From contig NZ_WMJZ01000017.1 in the NCBI RefSeq assembly GCF_009711095.1, forward strand, positions 41,838-105,837: a stretch of DNA of 64,000 nucleotides, written 5' to 3'. The translations under genes and the position numbers were made by a program. The notes under the pieces were generated by a model. The model searched no databases and was not told where the DNA came from. It worked only from the letters and a program-made list of their open reading frames with translations. Of this stretch, positions 40,055 to 51,512 are shown one piece after another. Source of the DNA: Intestinirhabdus alba. Its GTDB lineage: Bacteria > Pseudomonadota > Gammaproteobacteria > Enterobacterales > Enterobacteriaceae. Positions within the stretch are counted from its first letter, which is position 1, and the number at the start of each line of letters is the position of its first letter.

Positions 40055-41161
40055 ATGTCTGAAAGCCCAAAAAAAGCGATCGTCGGCATGTCCGGCGGTG
40101 TCGACTCCTCCGTTTCTGCCTGGCTGCTGCAACAGCAGGGCTATCAGGTTGAAGGCCTGTTCATGAAGAACTGGGAAGAGGACGACGGCGAGGACTATTG
40201 CACGGCGGCGGCGGATCTGGCCGACGCCCAGGCGGTCTGCGACAAACTTGGCATTGAGCTGCACACCGTTAACTTTGCCGCCGAGTACTGGGATAACGTG
40301 TTCGAGCTTTTCCTTGCCGAATATAAGGCGGGCCGCACCCCGAACCCGGACATTCTGTGCAATAAAGAGATCAAATTTAAAGCCTTCCTTGAATTCGCGG
40401 CGGAAGATCTGGGCGCGGACTACATCGCCACCGGCCACTATGTGCGTCGGGCCGACGTCGACGGCAAAAGCCGCCTGCTCCGCGGGCTGGATGACAACAA
40501 AGATCAAAGCTACTTCCTCTATACGCTCGGCCATCAGCAGATCGCCCGCAGCCTGTTCCCGGTCGGCGAGCTGACCAAGCCGCAGGTGCGCAAAATTGCC
40601 GAAGATCTGGGGCTGGTCACCGCCAGGAAAAAAGACTCTACCGGCATCTGCTTTATCGGTGAACGTAAATTCCGCGACTTTCTCGGCCGCTATCTTCCGG
40701 CGCAGCCGGGCAAAATCATCACCGTCGACGGCGATGAGATCGGCCAGCACCAGGGGCTGATGTACCACACGCTCGGCCAGCGTAAAGGGCTGGGCATCGG
40801 CGGCACCAAAGAGGGCACCGAAGATCCGTGGTACGTGGTCGATAAAGACGTTGAAAACAATATCCTGGTGGTGGCTCAGGGCCATGAGCACCCGCGGCTG
40901 ATGTCCGTTGGCCTGGTTGCGCAACAGCTGCACTGGGTCGATCGCCAACCCTTTGTTGGCACCCTGCGCTGTACGGTGAAGACCCGCTACCGCCAGGCCG
41001 ACATCCCCTGCACCGTTAACTCGCTGGATACCGATCGTATTGAAGTCATTTTTGACGAGCCCGTGGCCGCGGTGACGCCGGGCCAGTCGGCGGTCTTTTA
41101 CAGCGGCGAGGTATGCCTTGGCGGCGGTATTATTGAACAGCGTCTGCCCCAGCCGATTTGA
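40055..41161 (+). CDS. mnmA: tRNA-specific 2-thiouridylase MnmA
   Basis: MnmA catalyses 2-thiolation of U34 in tRNA(Lys/Glu/Gln), receiving sulfur via TusE. From ATG 40055 ([15 protein letters not shown]) the protein has 368 residues, as in E. coli; the open frame reaches a GTG at 40010 with no similarity. The PP-loop is [10 protein letters not shown]. The catalytic cysteines are in [12 protein letters not shown] and [12 protein letters not shown]. It is followed by hflD after 187 bp. Confidence 0.96.
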   Translation: MSESPKKAIVGMSGGVDSSVSAWLLQQQGYQVEGLFMKNWEEDDGEDYCTAAADLADAQAVCDKLGIELHTVNFAAEYWDNVFELFLAEYKAGRTPNPDILCNKEIKFKAFLEFAAEDLGADYIATGHYVRRADVDGKSRLLRGLDDNKDQSYFLYTLGHQQIARSLFPVGELTKPQVRKIAEDLGLVTARKKDSTGICFIGERKFRDFLGRYLPAQPGKIITVDGDEIGQHQGLMYHTLGQRKGLGIGGTKEGTEDPWYVVDKDVENNILVVAQGHEHPRLMSVGLVAQQLHWVDRQPFVGTLRCTVKTRYRQADIPCTVNSLDTDRIEVIFDEPVAAVTPGQSAVFYSGEVCLGGGIIEQRLPQPI

Positions 41162-41167
41162 TTACTC

Positions 41168-41195
41168 GATATACCATTATTCAGGTTGCAGCCGG
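41168..41195. repeat. Possible remnant of a MITE end
   Basis: ATATACCATTATTCAGGTTG and the bases after it resemble the left end of the TATACCC element with substitutions. No right end is visible before hflD. A 7-bp hairpin ACTCCGT/ACGGAGT lies further on at about 41239-41259. Confidence 0.3.
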
Positions 41196-41348
41196 ACGGC
41201 TCTCCAGGCACGTGTTCACATCAGCGGCCGGCCTTATCACTCCGTCAGAAAACGGAGTCAACCCCGCGATGAATGAGAAACCTTCGCTGCCCACGCGCCG
41301 GTGCCTGAAGGAGAGTGTATTTTTACTTGATACAAGGAAGCAGTGACC

Positions 41349-41990
41349 GTGGCAAAGAATTACTATGACATCACCCTCGCGCTGGCCGGTATCTGCCAGT
41401 CGGCGCGCCTGGTGCAGGAGCTGGCGCATCGGGGACACTGCGACGCCGATGCGCTCCACGTTTCGCTGAGCAGCATCATCGATATGAACCCCGACTCAAC
41501 GCTGGAGGTGTTCGGCGGTAGCGAAGCGAACCTGCGCCCCGGTCTGGAAACGCTGCTCGGCGTACTCAACGCCAGCAGCCGCCAGGGGCTGAACGCCGAG
41601 CTTACCCGCTACACCCTGAGCCTGATGGTGCTGGAGCGCAAACTGTCCGCCGCCAGAGGGGCGCTGGATACGCTGGGCGATCGCATCAGCGGTCTGCAGC
41701 GCCAGCTGGAGCACTTCGACCTGCAGTCGGAGACGCTAATGAGCGCCATGGCGGCGATTTACGTCGACGTCATCAGCCCGCTGGGGCCGCGCATACAGGT
41801 GACCGGTTCGCCCGCGGTGCTGCAAAGCCCGCAGGTGCAGGCCAAAGTTCGCGCCGCGCTGCTGGCCGGCATTCGCTCCGCCGTGCTCTGGCACCAGGTC
41901 GGCGGCAGCCGCCTGCAGCTTATGTTTTCCCGTAACCGTCTGACCACTCAGGCAAAACAAATTCTTGCTCATTTAACCCCGGAGTTGTGA
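41349..41990 (+). CDS. hflD: High-frequency-lysogenisation protein HflD
   Basis: HflD is a peripheral membrane protein that in E. coli binds lambda CII and lowers lysogenisation. The GTG start at 41349 ([20 protein letters not shown]) gives 213 residues, as in E. coli, and follows AAGGAAG by about 8 nt; a GTG two codons earlier is too close to that site. The protein is largely helical. It ends 3 bp before purB. Confidence 0.95.
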   Translation: MAKNYYDITLALAGICQSARLVQELAHRGHCDADALHVSLSSIIDMNPDSTLEVFGGSEANLRPGLETLLGVLNASSRQGLNAELTRYTLSLMVLERKLSAARGALDTLGDRISGLQRQLEHFDLQSETLMSAMAAIYVDVISPLGPRIQVTGSPAVLQSPQVQAKVRAALLAGIRSAVLWHQVGGSRLQLMFSRNRLTTQAKQILAHLTPEL

Positions 41991-43364
<1,374 letters not shown>

Positions 43365-43421
43365 TACAGGAGGCCGGATAAATCGTCCGGCGTTCCTGAC
43401 TGCCGCCTCTTCTTCTCTTTC

Positions 43422-43438
43422 GGTTTAATAACGGTTTA
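43422..43438 (+). promoter_or_regulatory. PhoP box of the phoPQ promoter
   Basis: GGTTTA-ATAAC-GGTTTA is a perfect PhoP direct repeat with the standard 5-bp spacer. A -10 (CATAAT, 43451-43456) stands 12 bp downstream, the usual spacing for PhoP-activated promoters. This predicts autoregulation of phoPQ. Confidence 0.9.
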
Positions 43439-43649
43439 TCCTTTAATCAACATAATCAGCGATACGCTACTTCCGTGGCGTATCGCATTCGGGCTGCAGG
43501 ACACCTTGCCATAATACGCCTTCATGCAGCGCGCGGCCGACGGGTTTGTCAACGGCGGCACGCCGGCAGGGCCGGGGTTGTGGCAAAGACAGGCCAGCGC
43601 CTGCAGCATGAGGTGTGACGAGGCACCGCTAATTGGGGAGAGTAAAAAG

Positions 43650-44324
43650 ATGCGCGTACTGGTTGTTGAAGACAATGCGCTGCTGCGCCACCACCTGAAG
43701 GTTCAGCTGCAGGACGCCGGTCACCAGGTGGACGCGGCCGAAGACGCCAGAGAGGCGGATTATTATCTTAACGAGCATCTGCCGGACGTGGCGATTGTCG
43801 ATTTGGGCCTTCCGGACGAAGATGGCCTCTCCCTGATCCGCCGCTGGCGCGGCAACGACGTTGTGCTGCCGGTGCTGGTGCTGACCGCCCGGGAAGGCTG
43901 GCAGGACAAGGTGGAAGTGCTCAGCGCCGGGGCCGATGACTACGTGACCAAGCCATTTCATATTGAAGAGGTCATGGCGCGGATGCAGGCGCTGCTGCGC
44001 CGCAGCAGCGGTCTGGCGTCTCAGGTCATATCGATTCCGCCGTTTCAGATCGATCTCTCCCGCCGCGAGCTGTCCGTCAATAATGAGACTATCCGGCTCA
44101 CCGCCTTTGAATACACCATTATCGAAACGCTGATCCGCAATAACGGCAAAGTGGTCAGCAAAGATTCGCTGATGCTGCAGCTCTACCCCGACGCCGAGCT
44201 GCGCGAAAGCCATACTATCGACGTGCTGATGGGGCGTCTGCGCAAAAAAATCCAGGCGCAGTACCCCCATGAAGCCATCGCTACCGTGCGCGGCCAGGGC
44301 TATCTGTTCGAGCTGCGCCAATGA
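43650..44324 (+). CDS. phoP: Response regulator PhoP
   Basis: PhoP is the OmpR-type regulator of the response to low Mg2+, acid and cationic peptides. I start at ATG 43650 ([20 protein letters not shown]), after GGGGAG, giving 224 residues; the open frame runs 42 codons upstream through the promoter and is not used. The phospho-acceptor is Asp51 ([14 protein letters not shown]), with TAREGWQDK and the DDYVTKPF Lys. The C-terminal winged helix recognises (T/G)GTTTA repeats. It overlaps phoQ by 4 bp. Confidence 0.97.
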   Translation: MRVLVVEDNALLRHHLKVQLQDAGHQVDAAEDAREADYYLNEHLPDVAIVDLGLPDEDGLSLIRRWRGNDVVLPVLVLTAREGWQDKVEVLSAGADDYVTKPFHIEEVMARMQALLRRSSGLASQVISIPPFQIDLSRRELSVNNETIRLTAFEYTIIETLIRNNGKVVSKDSLMLQLYPDAELRESHTIDVLMGRLRKKIQAQYPHEAIATVRGQGYLFELRQ

Positions 44325-45817
44325 AGAAACTGCTGCGTCATTTTTTTCCGCTATCGCTGCGGCTACGCTTTCTGCTGGCGACGGCGGGGGTGGTGCTGGT
44401 GCTTTCGCTGGCCTACGGCATCGTCGCCCTGGTGGGCTACAGCGTCAGTTTTGACAAGACCACCTTTCGCCTGCTGCGCGGGGAAAGTAGCCTGTTTTAC
44501 ACCCTGGCGAAGTGGGAAAACAATCAGCTCCACGTGGAGCTTCCGGAAAATCTCGACAGGCAAAGCCCCGCCATCTCGTTTATTTATAACGAGCACGGCA
44601 AGCTTTTGTGGGCGCAGCGCGACATTCCCTGGCTGCGCAATGCGATCGATCCGGAGTGGCTGAGAAGCAACGGCTTTCATGAAATTGAAGCCGATGTGAA
44701 CAGTACCAGTATGCTGATCAGGGAAGATCACTCTCTGCAGGAGCGGCTTAAAGCGGTGCGGGAAGAAGACGACGATGCGGAGATGACCCACTCGGTGGCG
44801 GTCAATATCTATCCGGCAACCGCGCGGATGCCGCAGCTGATCGTCGTGGTTGTCGATACCATCCCCATTGAGCTGAAGCACTCCTATATGGTCTGGAGCT
44901 GGTTCTTCTATGTGCTGGCGGCGAACCTGCTGCTGGTGATCCCCCTGCTGTGGGTGGCCGCGTGGTGGAGCCTGCGCCCTATCGAAGCGCTGGCCCGCGA
45001 GGTACGGGAACTGGAGGAGCACCACCGCGAGCGGCTTAACCCGGAAACCACCCGCGAGCTGATAAGCCTGGTGCGTAACCTGAACCGCCTGCTGAAAAGC
45101 GAGCGCGAGCGTTACGACAAATACCGCACCACCCTTACCGATCTCACCCACAGCCTGAAGACGCCGCTGGCGGTGCTGCAGAGCACCTTGCGCTCACTGC
45201 GCAGCGAGAAGACCAGCCTCGACGAGGCCGAGCCGGTTATGCTGGAGCAGATCGGCCGTATTTCCCAGCAGATTGGCTACTACCTGCACCGCGCCAGCAT
45301 ACGCGGCAGCGGCGTACTACAGAGCCGCGAACTGCACCCGGTTGCGCCGCTGCTGGATAAGCTCACCTCGGCGCTTAACAAAGTCTACCAGCGCAAAGGG
45401 GTCACTATCAGCCTTGATATCTCCCCCGAAATCAGCTTCGTCGGCGAACAGAACGACTTTATCGAAGCGATGGGCAACGTGCTGGATAACGCCTGTAAAT
45501 ACTGCCTTGAGTTCGTCGAAGTTCATGCCCGGCAGTGCGAGGAATTTTTGCATATCGTGGTGGAAGACGACGGGCCTGGCATTCCGCAGAGCAAGCGCGA
45601 CATGATCTTCGATCGCGGCCAGCGCATTGATACCCTGCGCCCGGGCCAGGGGGTCGGCCTGGCGGTGGTACGCGAAATCGTCGAGCAATACGACGGCAGG
45701 ATCGTCGCCAGCGACAGCCTGCTCGGCGGCGCGCGCATGGAGGTCACCTTTGGACGCCAGCATCCGGGGCAGAAAGAGGAGCGGGCGTCGTCGCGCGTGA
45801 TAGACGCACACCATTAA
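44321..45817 (+). CDS. phoQ: Sensor histidine kinase PhoQ
   Basis: PhoQ senses divalent cations, acid pH and antimicrobial peptides and controls PhoP. The 498-residue protein is 12 residues longer than E. coli PhoQ, mostly at the C-terminus ([16 protein letters not shown]). TM1 is about residues 17-40; the periplasmic PDC sensor (about 45-190) includes the acidic membrane-facing patch EEDDDAEM (148-155); TM2 is about 194-214. A HAMP linker is followed by the phospho-acceptor His277 in [14 protein letters not shown] and the ATP-binding N, G1 and G2 boxes ([27 protein letters not shown]). It forms an operon with phoP. Confidence 0.97.
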   Translation: MKKLLRHFFPLSLRLRFLLATAGVVLVLSLAYGIVALVGYSVSFDKTTFRLLRGESSLFYTLAKWENNQLHVELPENLDRQSPAISFIYNEHGKLLWAQRDIPWLRNAIDPEWLRSNGFHEIEADVNSTSMLIREDHSLQERLKAVREEDDDAEMTHSVAVNIYPATARMPQLIVVVVDTIPIELKHSYMVWSWFFYVLAANLLLVIPLLWVAAWWSLRPIEALAREVRELEEHHRERLNPETTRELISLVRNLNRLLKSERERYDKYRTTLTDLTHSLKTPLAVLQSTLRSLRSEKTSLDEAEPVMLEQIGRISQQIGYYLHRASIRGSGVLQSRELHPVAPLLDKLTSALNKVYQRKGVTISLDISPEISFVGEQNDFIEAMGNVLDNACKYCLEFVEVHARQCEEFLHIVVEDDGPGIPQSKRDMIFDRGQRIDTLRPGQGVGLAVVREIVEQYDGRIVASDSLLGGARMEVTFGRQHPGQKEERASSRVIDAHH

Positions 45818-45885
45818 GCCTTCGCGGTATCGCCCCGCCGCCGAGGTCAGGTACACGACAGCGCAGCAGCCCGCAAGATAAGGTG

Positions 45886-46018
45886 GATACCCTAAATAAT
45901 TCGAGTTGCAGGACAAAACGCAGCGCGTTTTGAACAGCCTCAGGGCTGGCCCCGAAGGGGTGAGACCCCAGGGCCGAATAAAACCAACGCACATGCAACC
46001 TGAAGCATAACGGGTATA
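45886..46018. repeat. MITE-like element, copy E
   Basis: The ends ATACCCTAAATAATTCGAGT and CGGGTATA and the internal AAAACGC/GCGTTTT and CCCCGAAGGGG hairpins are those of the family. It fills most of the gap between phoQ and roxA and ends 36 bp before the roxA start codon. Confidence 0.85.
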
Positions 46019-46054
46019 TACTCGGTGACAACCACCAGCCTGCGGATACCCAAT

Positions 46055-47182
46055 ATGGAATACCAATTAACGCTCAACTGGCCCGACTTCCTTGCTCGCC
46101 ACTGGCAAAAACGCCCGGTGGTGCTGAAGCGCGGCTTCGCCCACTTTATTGACCCACTCTCGCCTGACGAGCTGGCGGGGCTGGCGATGGAAAGCGAAGT
46201 CGACAGCCGTCTCGTCAGCCATCAGGATGGCCGCTGGCAGGTCAGCCATGGCCCTTTCGAGAGCTACGATCATCTCGGCGAAACCTGCTGGTCCCTGCTG
46301 GTGCAGGCCGTCAATCACTGGCACGAGCCGGCCGCCGCCCTGATGCGCCCGTTCCGCGCCCTGCCGGACTGGCGGATCGACGATCTGATGGTTTCTTTTT
46401 CCGTGCCCGGCGGCGGCGTAGGCCCGCATCTGGATCAGTATGACGTGTTTATCATTCAGGGCAGCGGTCGCCGCCGCTGGCGGGTCGGTGAGAAGCTGAA
46501 GATGCGGCAGCACTGTCCGCACCCGGATCTGCTGCAGGTGGACCCGTTCGAGGCCATTATTGATGAGGAGCTGGAGCCGGGCGATATTCTCTATATTCCG
46601 CCGGGCTTCCCTCACGAAGGCTATGCGCTGGAAAACGCCATGAACTACTCGGTGGGCTTTCGCGCCCCCAACTCCCGCGAGCTTATCAGCGGCTTCGCCG
46701 ATTACGTTCTGCAGCGCGAGCTGGGCAGCACCTGGTACAGCGATCCGGATTTACCGCCCCGCGCCCATCCTGCCGATGTGCTGCCGCAGGAGATGGACAG
46801 GCTGCGCGAAATGATGCTGGGGCTGATTAACCAGCCGGCGCATTTTCAGCAGTGGTTCGGGGAATTTATCTCTCAGTCCCGCCACGAGCTGGATATCGCC
46901 CCGCCGGAGCCGCCCTGGCAGCCGGATGAGATCTTTGACGCCCTGAAGCGGGGCGAGACACTGGTTCGCCTCGGCGGGCTGCGGGTGCTGCGCATTGGCG
47001 ATGAGGTGTATGCCAACGGTGAGAAAATTGACTCTCCGCACCGCCCGGCGCTGAACGCGCTTGCCGACCATATTACGCTGACCGCCGGGAGCTTTGGCGA
47101 CGCGCTGGAGGACCCGTCGTTTCTTGCGACGCTGGCCGCGCTTATCAACAGCGGATACTGGTTCTTTAAAGAAGAGGCATAG
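46055..47182 (+). CDS. roxA: 50S ribosomal protein L16 arginine 3-hydroxylase RoxA
   Basis: RoxA (YcfD) is a JmjC-type 2-oxoglutarate/Fe(II) oxygenase that hydroxylates Arg81 of ribosomal protein L16. I start at ATG 46055 (MEYQLTLNWPDFLARHWQKR), giving 375 residues against 373 in E. coli; a longer frame would begin 30 bp earlier, at the edge of a repeat. The metal-binding HxD is in GPHLDQYDVFI, and the distal histidine is in PPGFPHEGYALE. The C-terminal dimerisation and winged-helix parts are conserved. It is downstream of phoPQ, but a MITE copy lies between, so its promoter arrangement may differ from E. coli. Confidence 0.95.
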   Translation: MEYQLTLNWPDFLARHWQKRPVVLKRGFAHFIDPLSPDELAGLAMESEVDSRLVSHQDGRWQVSHGPFESYDHLGETCWSLLVQAVNHWHEPAAALMRPFRALPDWRIDDLMVSFSVPGGGVGPHLDQYDVFIIQGSGRRRWRVGEKLKMRQHCPHPDLLQVDPFEAIIDEELEPGDILYIPPGFPHEGYALENAMNYSVGFRAPNSRELISGFADYVLQRELGSTWYSDPDLPPRAHPADVLPQEMDRLREMMLGLINQPAHFQQWFGEFISQSRHELDIAPPEPPWQPDEIFDALKRGETLVRLGGLRVLRIGDEVYANGEKIDSPHRPALNALADHITLTAGSFGDALEDPSFLATLAALINSGYWFFKEEA

Positions 47183-47194
47183 CGGCCCTTAAAC

Positions 47195-47228
47195 GCCGGA
47201 TAACGCGGCCAGCGTCGCGTTATCCGGC
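47195..47228. repeat. REP-like palindrome between roxA and pepT
   Basis: A perfect 13-bp inverted repeat, GCCGGATAACGCG with CGCGTTATCCGGC, encloses 8 bp between two convergent genes. The sequence resembles enterobacterial REP/PU units and can end transcripts from both sides. Confidence 0.75.
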
Positions 47229-47233
47229 ACGCT

Positions 47234-48481
47234 TTATCGGCCCGACGGCGTGGGGATCGGCTGCTTCGCCGTCAGCTCCGCGATCCGCACAATCACCTGC
47301 ACCGCCTTTTCCATCCCTTCAAGGGTCACAAATTCATGTTTGCCGTGATAGTTATAGCCGCCGGTGAACAAATTCGGGCACGGTAGCCCCATAAACGACA
47401 GCTGGGCACCGTCGGTGCCGCCGCGAATCGGCTTCATGTCCGGTTTAATGCCGCAGTCATCCATCGCCTGGCGGGCAATATCCACAATGTGCGGATGCTC
47501 CACGACCTTTTCACGCATATTGTAGTAGCTGTCTTCGATAGCCAGTTCGATGTAGCAATCCGGATGCAGCCCCTTACCCACCTTTTTGGCGATCTCCATC
47601 ATTTTACGCTTGCGCGCTTCGAACTGCTTCCGATCGAAGTCGCGAATGATGTAGTGCATGTCGGCCCGATCGACGCTGCCCTTTATGCTCGCCAGGTGAT
47701 AGAACCCTTCATAGCCGCTGGTCTTTTCCGGGCTTTCCTCCGCCGGCACCTCGGCGTGGATGCGCGCCGCCAGCGACAGGGCGTTGACCATCACCCCTTT
47801 CGCGGTGCCGGGATGAACATTATTGCCGACGATCCTGATATTCACCGAGGCGGCGTTAAAGTTTTCAAACTCCAGCTCGCCGACCCCGCCGCCGTCAACG
47901 GTATAGGCCCAGCGTGCGTCAAAGGCCGCGACGTCAAAGTGCTTCGCCCCTTTACCCACCTCTTCATCCGGGGTAAAGGCGACGCGGATATCGCCGTGGG
48001 GAATATTTTTCGCTTTCAGTACCGCCAGGGCGGTCATGATTTCCGCAATGCCGGCCTTATCGTCCGCCCCAAGCAGCGTTTTGCCGTCGGTGGTAATCAA
48101 CGTCTGCCCCAGCAGCTGATGCAGCACCGGGAACATCACCGGCGAGAGCACCTCATCACCAATGCCCAGCGCGATATCGCCGCCGCGATAGTTTTCGACG
48201 ATTTGCGGGTTTACGTTTTTACCGCTGAAATCCGGCGAGGTATCCACATGGGAAATAAAACCAATGGCAGGAATATCGCCAGGAATATTGGCCGGAAGCG
48301 TCGCCATCAGCGTGCCCTTTTCGCTTAAGGTCACGTTGGACAGCTCCATCTCTTCAAGCTGATCTTTGAGCAGGTGTAATAATTTCCACTGGCCTTCCGT
48401 GCTGGGAACCTGCCTCACTCCGACCTTTGATTGGGTATCCAGCGAAACATACTGTAGAAATCGCGCTAATAATTTATCCAT
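47234..48481 (-). CDS. pepT: Peptidase T (tripeptidase)
   Basis: PepT is a cytosolic dizinc M20 aminotripeptidase. The 415-residue protein matches E. coli PepT (408) with a short C-terminal extension ([10 protein letters not shown]). Zinc ligands lie in [27 protein letters not shown] and the [10 protein letters not shown] catalytic/metal glutamates, with a late histidine in NYHGKHEFV. It converges with roxA and is divergent from potA. In Salmonella pepT is FNR-dependent; I found no clear FNR site in the 254-bp gap to potA. Confidence 0.96.
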   Translation of the reverse strand: MDKLLARFLQYVSLDTQSKVGVRQVPSTEGQWKLLHLLKDQLEEMELSNVTLSEKGTLMATLPANIPGDIPAIGFISHVDTSPDFSGKNVNPQIVENYRGGDIALGIGDEVLSPVMFPVLHQLLGQTLITTDGKTLLGADDKAGIAEIMTALAVLKAKNIPHGDIRVAFTPDEEVGKGAKHFDVAAFDARWAYTVDGGGVGELEFENFNAASVNIRIVGNNVHPGTAKGVMVNALSLAARIHAEVPAEESPEKTSGYEGFYHLASIKGSVDRADMHYIIRDFDRKQFEARKRKMMEIAKKVGKGLHPDCYIELAIEDSYYNMREKVVEHPHIVDIARQAMDDCGIKPDMKPIRGGTDGAQLSFMGLPCPNLFTGGYNYHGKHEFVTLEGMEKAVQVIVRIAELTAKQPIPTPSGR

Positions 48482-48627
48482 GCAGTCACCCTCGCTTTTC
48501 GAGTCAACATTATCAGTAAGCTATTAAAGTTAAATATTGCGTCAGGTCACTTTTATCCCTGCAAATAAGAATATTTCTCCTCCTGCCCTTCTGACTATAG
48601 GGCCAACCCGCTAATTCGCAACAAGGA

Positions 48628-48656
48628 TTGGCGATTCCGGCCGTTTGCCGTAGAAT
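48628..48656 (+). promoter_or_regulatory. Putative sigma-70 promoter of potABCD
   Basis: TTGGCG (48628-48633), a 17-bp spacer and TAGAAT (48651-48656) lie about 80 bp upstream of potA. Confidence 0.5.
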
Positions 48657-48735
48657 GTGCGCCCTCATTACCAATTCAGGCTGCTAAGGTGGTTAACCAC
48701 AACCCCCGCGCCGGTTAGCCATCCGGTGCGTCGAC

Positions 48736-49872
48736 ATGGGACAGAGTAAAAAATTGAATAAACAACCGCATTCGCTTTCACCGCTGGTGCTTTTATCGGG
48801 AATTAGCAAGAGTTTCGATGGCAAAGAGGTCATTTCCGCCCTCGATCTGACGATAAATAACGGCGAATTCCTGACGCTGCTCGGCCCTTCCGGCTGCGGC
48901 AAAACCACCGTACTGCGCCTGATTGCCGGGCTGGAGAGCGTCGACGCCGGCCGGATCGTCCTGGATAACCAGGATATCACCCACGTTCCGGCGGAGCACC
49001 GCTATGTAAACACCGTCTTTCAGAGCTATGCGCTGTTTCCCCACATGACCGTCTTTGAGAACGTCGCCTTCGGCCTGCGGATGCAGAAAACCCCTGCGGC
49101 CGAGATCGCCCCCCGCGTCACCGAGGCGCTGCGCATGGTGCAGCTGGAGGCGTTTGCCCGGCGCAAGCCGCATCAGCTCTCCGGCGGACAGCAGCAGCGC
49201 GTGGCCATCGCCAGGGCGGTCGTGAATAAGCCGCGCCTGCTGCTGCTCGACGAATCGCTCTCGGCGCTGGATTACAAGCTGCGTAAGCAGATGCAGAACG
49301 AGCTGAAGGCGCTGCAGCGTAAGCTCGGCATTACCTTCGTGTTCGTCACTCACGATCAGGAAGAGGCGCTGACCATGTCCGACCGCATCGTGGTGATGCG
49401 CGACGGACGAATCGAGCAGGACGGCACCCCGCGCGAAATCTACGAGGAGCCGAAAAACCTGTTTGTCGCCGGTTTTATCGGGGAAATCAACCGCTTTACC
49501 GCCACCGTTATCGAGCGGCTGGACGCGCAGCGCGTGCGCGCCAACGTTGAGGGCCGCGAATGCAATATCTACGTCAACTTCGCCGTCGAGACGGGGCAGC
49601 GGCTTAACGTGCTGCTGCGCCCGGAGGATCTGCGCGTGGATGAGATCAACGACGACAGCCCCATTGAAGGGCTGATCGGCTACGTGCGCGAACGCAACTA
49701 CAAAGGCATGACTCTGGAGTCGGTGGTGGAGCTGGAAAATGGCAAGATGGTGATGGTCAGCGAGTTCTTTAACGAAGACGATCCCGACTTCGACCACTCT
49801 CTCAACCAGAAGATGGCCATTAACTGGGTGGAAAGCTGGGAGGTCGTACTGGCTGATGAAGAACACAAGTAA
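48736..49872 (+). CDS. potA: Spermidine/putrescine ABC transporter ATPase PotA
   Basis: PotA is the ATPase of the spermidine-preferential uptake system. The 378 residues equal E. coli PotA. Walker A is GPSGCGKTT, the signature is LSGGQQQR and Walker B is [13 protein letters not shown]; the C-terminal TOBE-like regulatory domain starts near residue 245. It overlaps potB by 17 bp, marking the start of the potABCD operon. Confidence 0.97.
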   Translation: MGQSKKLNKQPHSLSPLVLLSGISKSFDGKEVISALDLTINNGEFLTLLGPSGCGKTTVLRLIAGLESVDAGRIVLDNQDITHVPAEHRYVNTVFQSYALFPHMTVFENVAFGLRMQKTPAAEIAPRVTEALRMVQLEAFARRKPHQLSGGQQQRVAIARAVVNKPRLLLLDESLSALDYKLRKQMQNELKALQRKLGITFVFVTHDQEEALTMSDRIVVMRDGRIEQDGTPREIYEEPKNLFVAGFIGEINRFTATVIERLDAQRVRANVEGRECNIYVNFAVETGQRLNVLLRPEDLRVDEINDDSPIEGLIGYVRERNYKGMTLESVVELENGKMVMVSEFFNEDDPDFDHSLNQKMAINWVESWEVVLADEEHK

Positions 49873-50713
49873 ACTGCAGAATGCGGTGATCGTCACCATC
49901 GTCGGCTGGCTTGTGCTGTTTGTCTTCCTGCCCAACCTGATGATCTTCGTCACCAGCTTTTTGACCCGCGACGACGCCAGCTTTGTCAAAATGGTCTTTA
50001 CGCTGGACAACTACGCGCGCCTGATCGATCCGCTCTATCTGAAAGTGCTGCTGCACTCGCTTAATATGGCGCTGATCGCCACCCTCGTCTGCCTGGGGCT
50101 CGGCTATCCGTTCGCCTGGTTTCTGGCAAAACTGCCCGCAAAGGTGCGGCCGCTGCTGCTGTTTCTGCTGATCGTGCCCTTCTGGACCAACTCGCTGATC
50201 CGCATCTACGGGCTGAAAATGTTTCTCAGCACCCGGGGCTATCTCAACGAGTTCCTGCTGTGGCTGGGGGTGATTGACGCGCCGGTGCGCATTATGTACA
50301 CCCCGACGGCGGTGATTATCGGCCTGGTTTATATCCTGCTGCCGTTTATGGTAATGCCGCTGTGGTCCAGCATTGAAAAGCTGGACAAGCCGCTGCTGGA
50401 GGCGGCGCGCGATCTGGGGGCCGGCAGGCTGCAGACCTTTATCCGCATTATCATCCCGCTGACGATGCCGGGCATCGTCGCCGGCTGCCTGCTGGTGATG
50501 CTGCCCGCGATGGGGCTGTTTTACGTCTCCGACCTGATGGGCGGGGCCAAAAACCTGCTGATTGGCAACGTCATTAAGGTGCAGTTCCTGAACATTCGCG
50601 ACTGGCCATTTGGTGCCGCCACCAGCATCACGCTGACCATCGTGATGGGGCTGATGCTGCTGTTTTACTGGCGCGCCTCCCGGCTGCTGAACAAGAAGGT
50701 GGAACTGGAATGA
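49856..50713 (+). CDS. potB: Spermidine/putrescine permease PotB
   Basis: PotB is one of two inner-membrane channel subunits. From ATG 49856 it has 285 residues with six transmembrane helices and the ABC permease EAA loop [20 protein letters not shown] near residue 185. The start lies inside the potA end (ATGAAGAACACAAG). An internal start near residue 11 is an alternative, as in some E. coli annotations. It overlaps potC by 4 bp. Confidence 0.95.
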   Translation: MKNTSKLQNAVIVTIVGWLVLFVFLPNLMIFVTSFLTRDDASFVKMVFTLDNYARLIDPLYLKVLLHSLNMALIATLVCLGLGYPFAWFLAKLPAKVRPLLLFLLIVPFWTNSLIRIYGLKMFLSTRGYLNEFLLWLGVIDAPVRIMYTPTAVIIGLVYILLPFMVMPLWSSIEKLDKPLLEAARDLGAGRLQTFIRIIIPLTMPGIVAGCLLVMLPAMGLFYVSDLMGGAKNLLIGNVIKVQFLNIRDWPFGAATSITLTIVMGLMLLFYWRASRLLNKKVELE

Positions 50714-51489
50714 TCGGTCGACTCCTGCGCGGCGGCTTTATGACCGCCATCTATGCGTATCTCTATATTCCCATCATTATCCTGATCGTGAACTCCTTTA
50801 ACAGCTCGCGTTTCGGCATCAGCTGGCAGGGGTTCACCGGCAAATGGTACGCTCTGCTGATGAACAACGACAGCCTGCTGCAGGCGGCCCGGCACTCGCT
50901 GACGATGGCGATTTTCTCGGCGACCTTCGCCACCCTGATTGGCTCGCTGACCGCAGTGGCGCTCTACCGCTACCGCTTTCGCGGCAAGCCGTTCGTCAGC
51001 GGAATGCTGTTTGTGGTCATGATGTCGCCGGACATCGTGATGGCCATCTCCCTGCTGGTGCTGTTTATGCTGCTCGGCATTCAGCTGGGGTTCTGGTCGC
51101 TGCTGTTCTCACACATCACCTTCTGCCTGCCCTTCGTGGTGGTGACGGTCTACTCGCGCCTGAAGGGCTTCGATGTGCGGATGCTTGAGGCGGCAAAGGA
51201 TCTGGGGGCCGGCGAGGTGACCATCCTGCGCAAAATCATCCTGCCGCTGGCGATGCCGGCGGTGGCGGCAAGCTGGCTGCTAAGCTTTACCCTGTCGATG
51301 GACGACGTGGTGGTATCGTCGTTCGTCACCGGGCCGGGCTATGAAATTCTGCCGCTGAAGATTTACTCGATGGTTAAGGTCGGCGTCTCGCCGGAAGTCA
51401 ACGCGCTGGCCACCATTCTGCTGGTGCTGTCGCTGGCGATGGTGATAGCCAGCCAGCTTATTGCTCGTGATAAAACCAAAGGCCGCTAA
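50710..51489 (+). CDS. potC: Spermidine/putrescine permease PotC
   Basis: This second permease subunit, of 259 residues, has six helices and the EAA loop EAAKDLGAGEVTILRKIILP near residue 160. It is coupled to potB by ATGA and followed by potD after 23 bp. Confidence 0.95.
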   Translation: MIGRLLRGGFMTAIYAYLYIPIIILIVNSFNSSRFGISWQGFTGKWYALLMNNDSLLQAARHSLTMAIFSATFATLIGSLTAVALYRYRFRGKPFVSGMLFVVMMSPDIVMAISLLVLFMLLGIQLGFWSLLFSHITFCLPFVVVTVYSRLKGFDVRMLEAAKDLGAGEVTILRKIILPLAMPAVAASWLLSFTLSMDDVVVSSFVTGPGYEILPLKIYSMVKVGVSPEVNALATILLVLSLAMVIASQLIARDKTKGR

Positions 51490-51512
51490 GGTCAAAACTC
51501 AGGGGACGTTAA

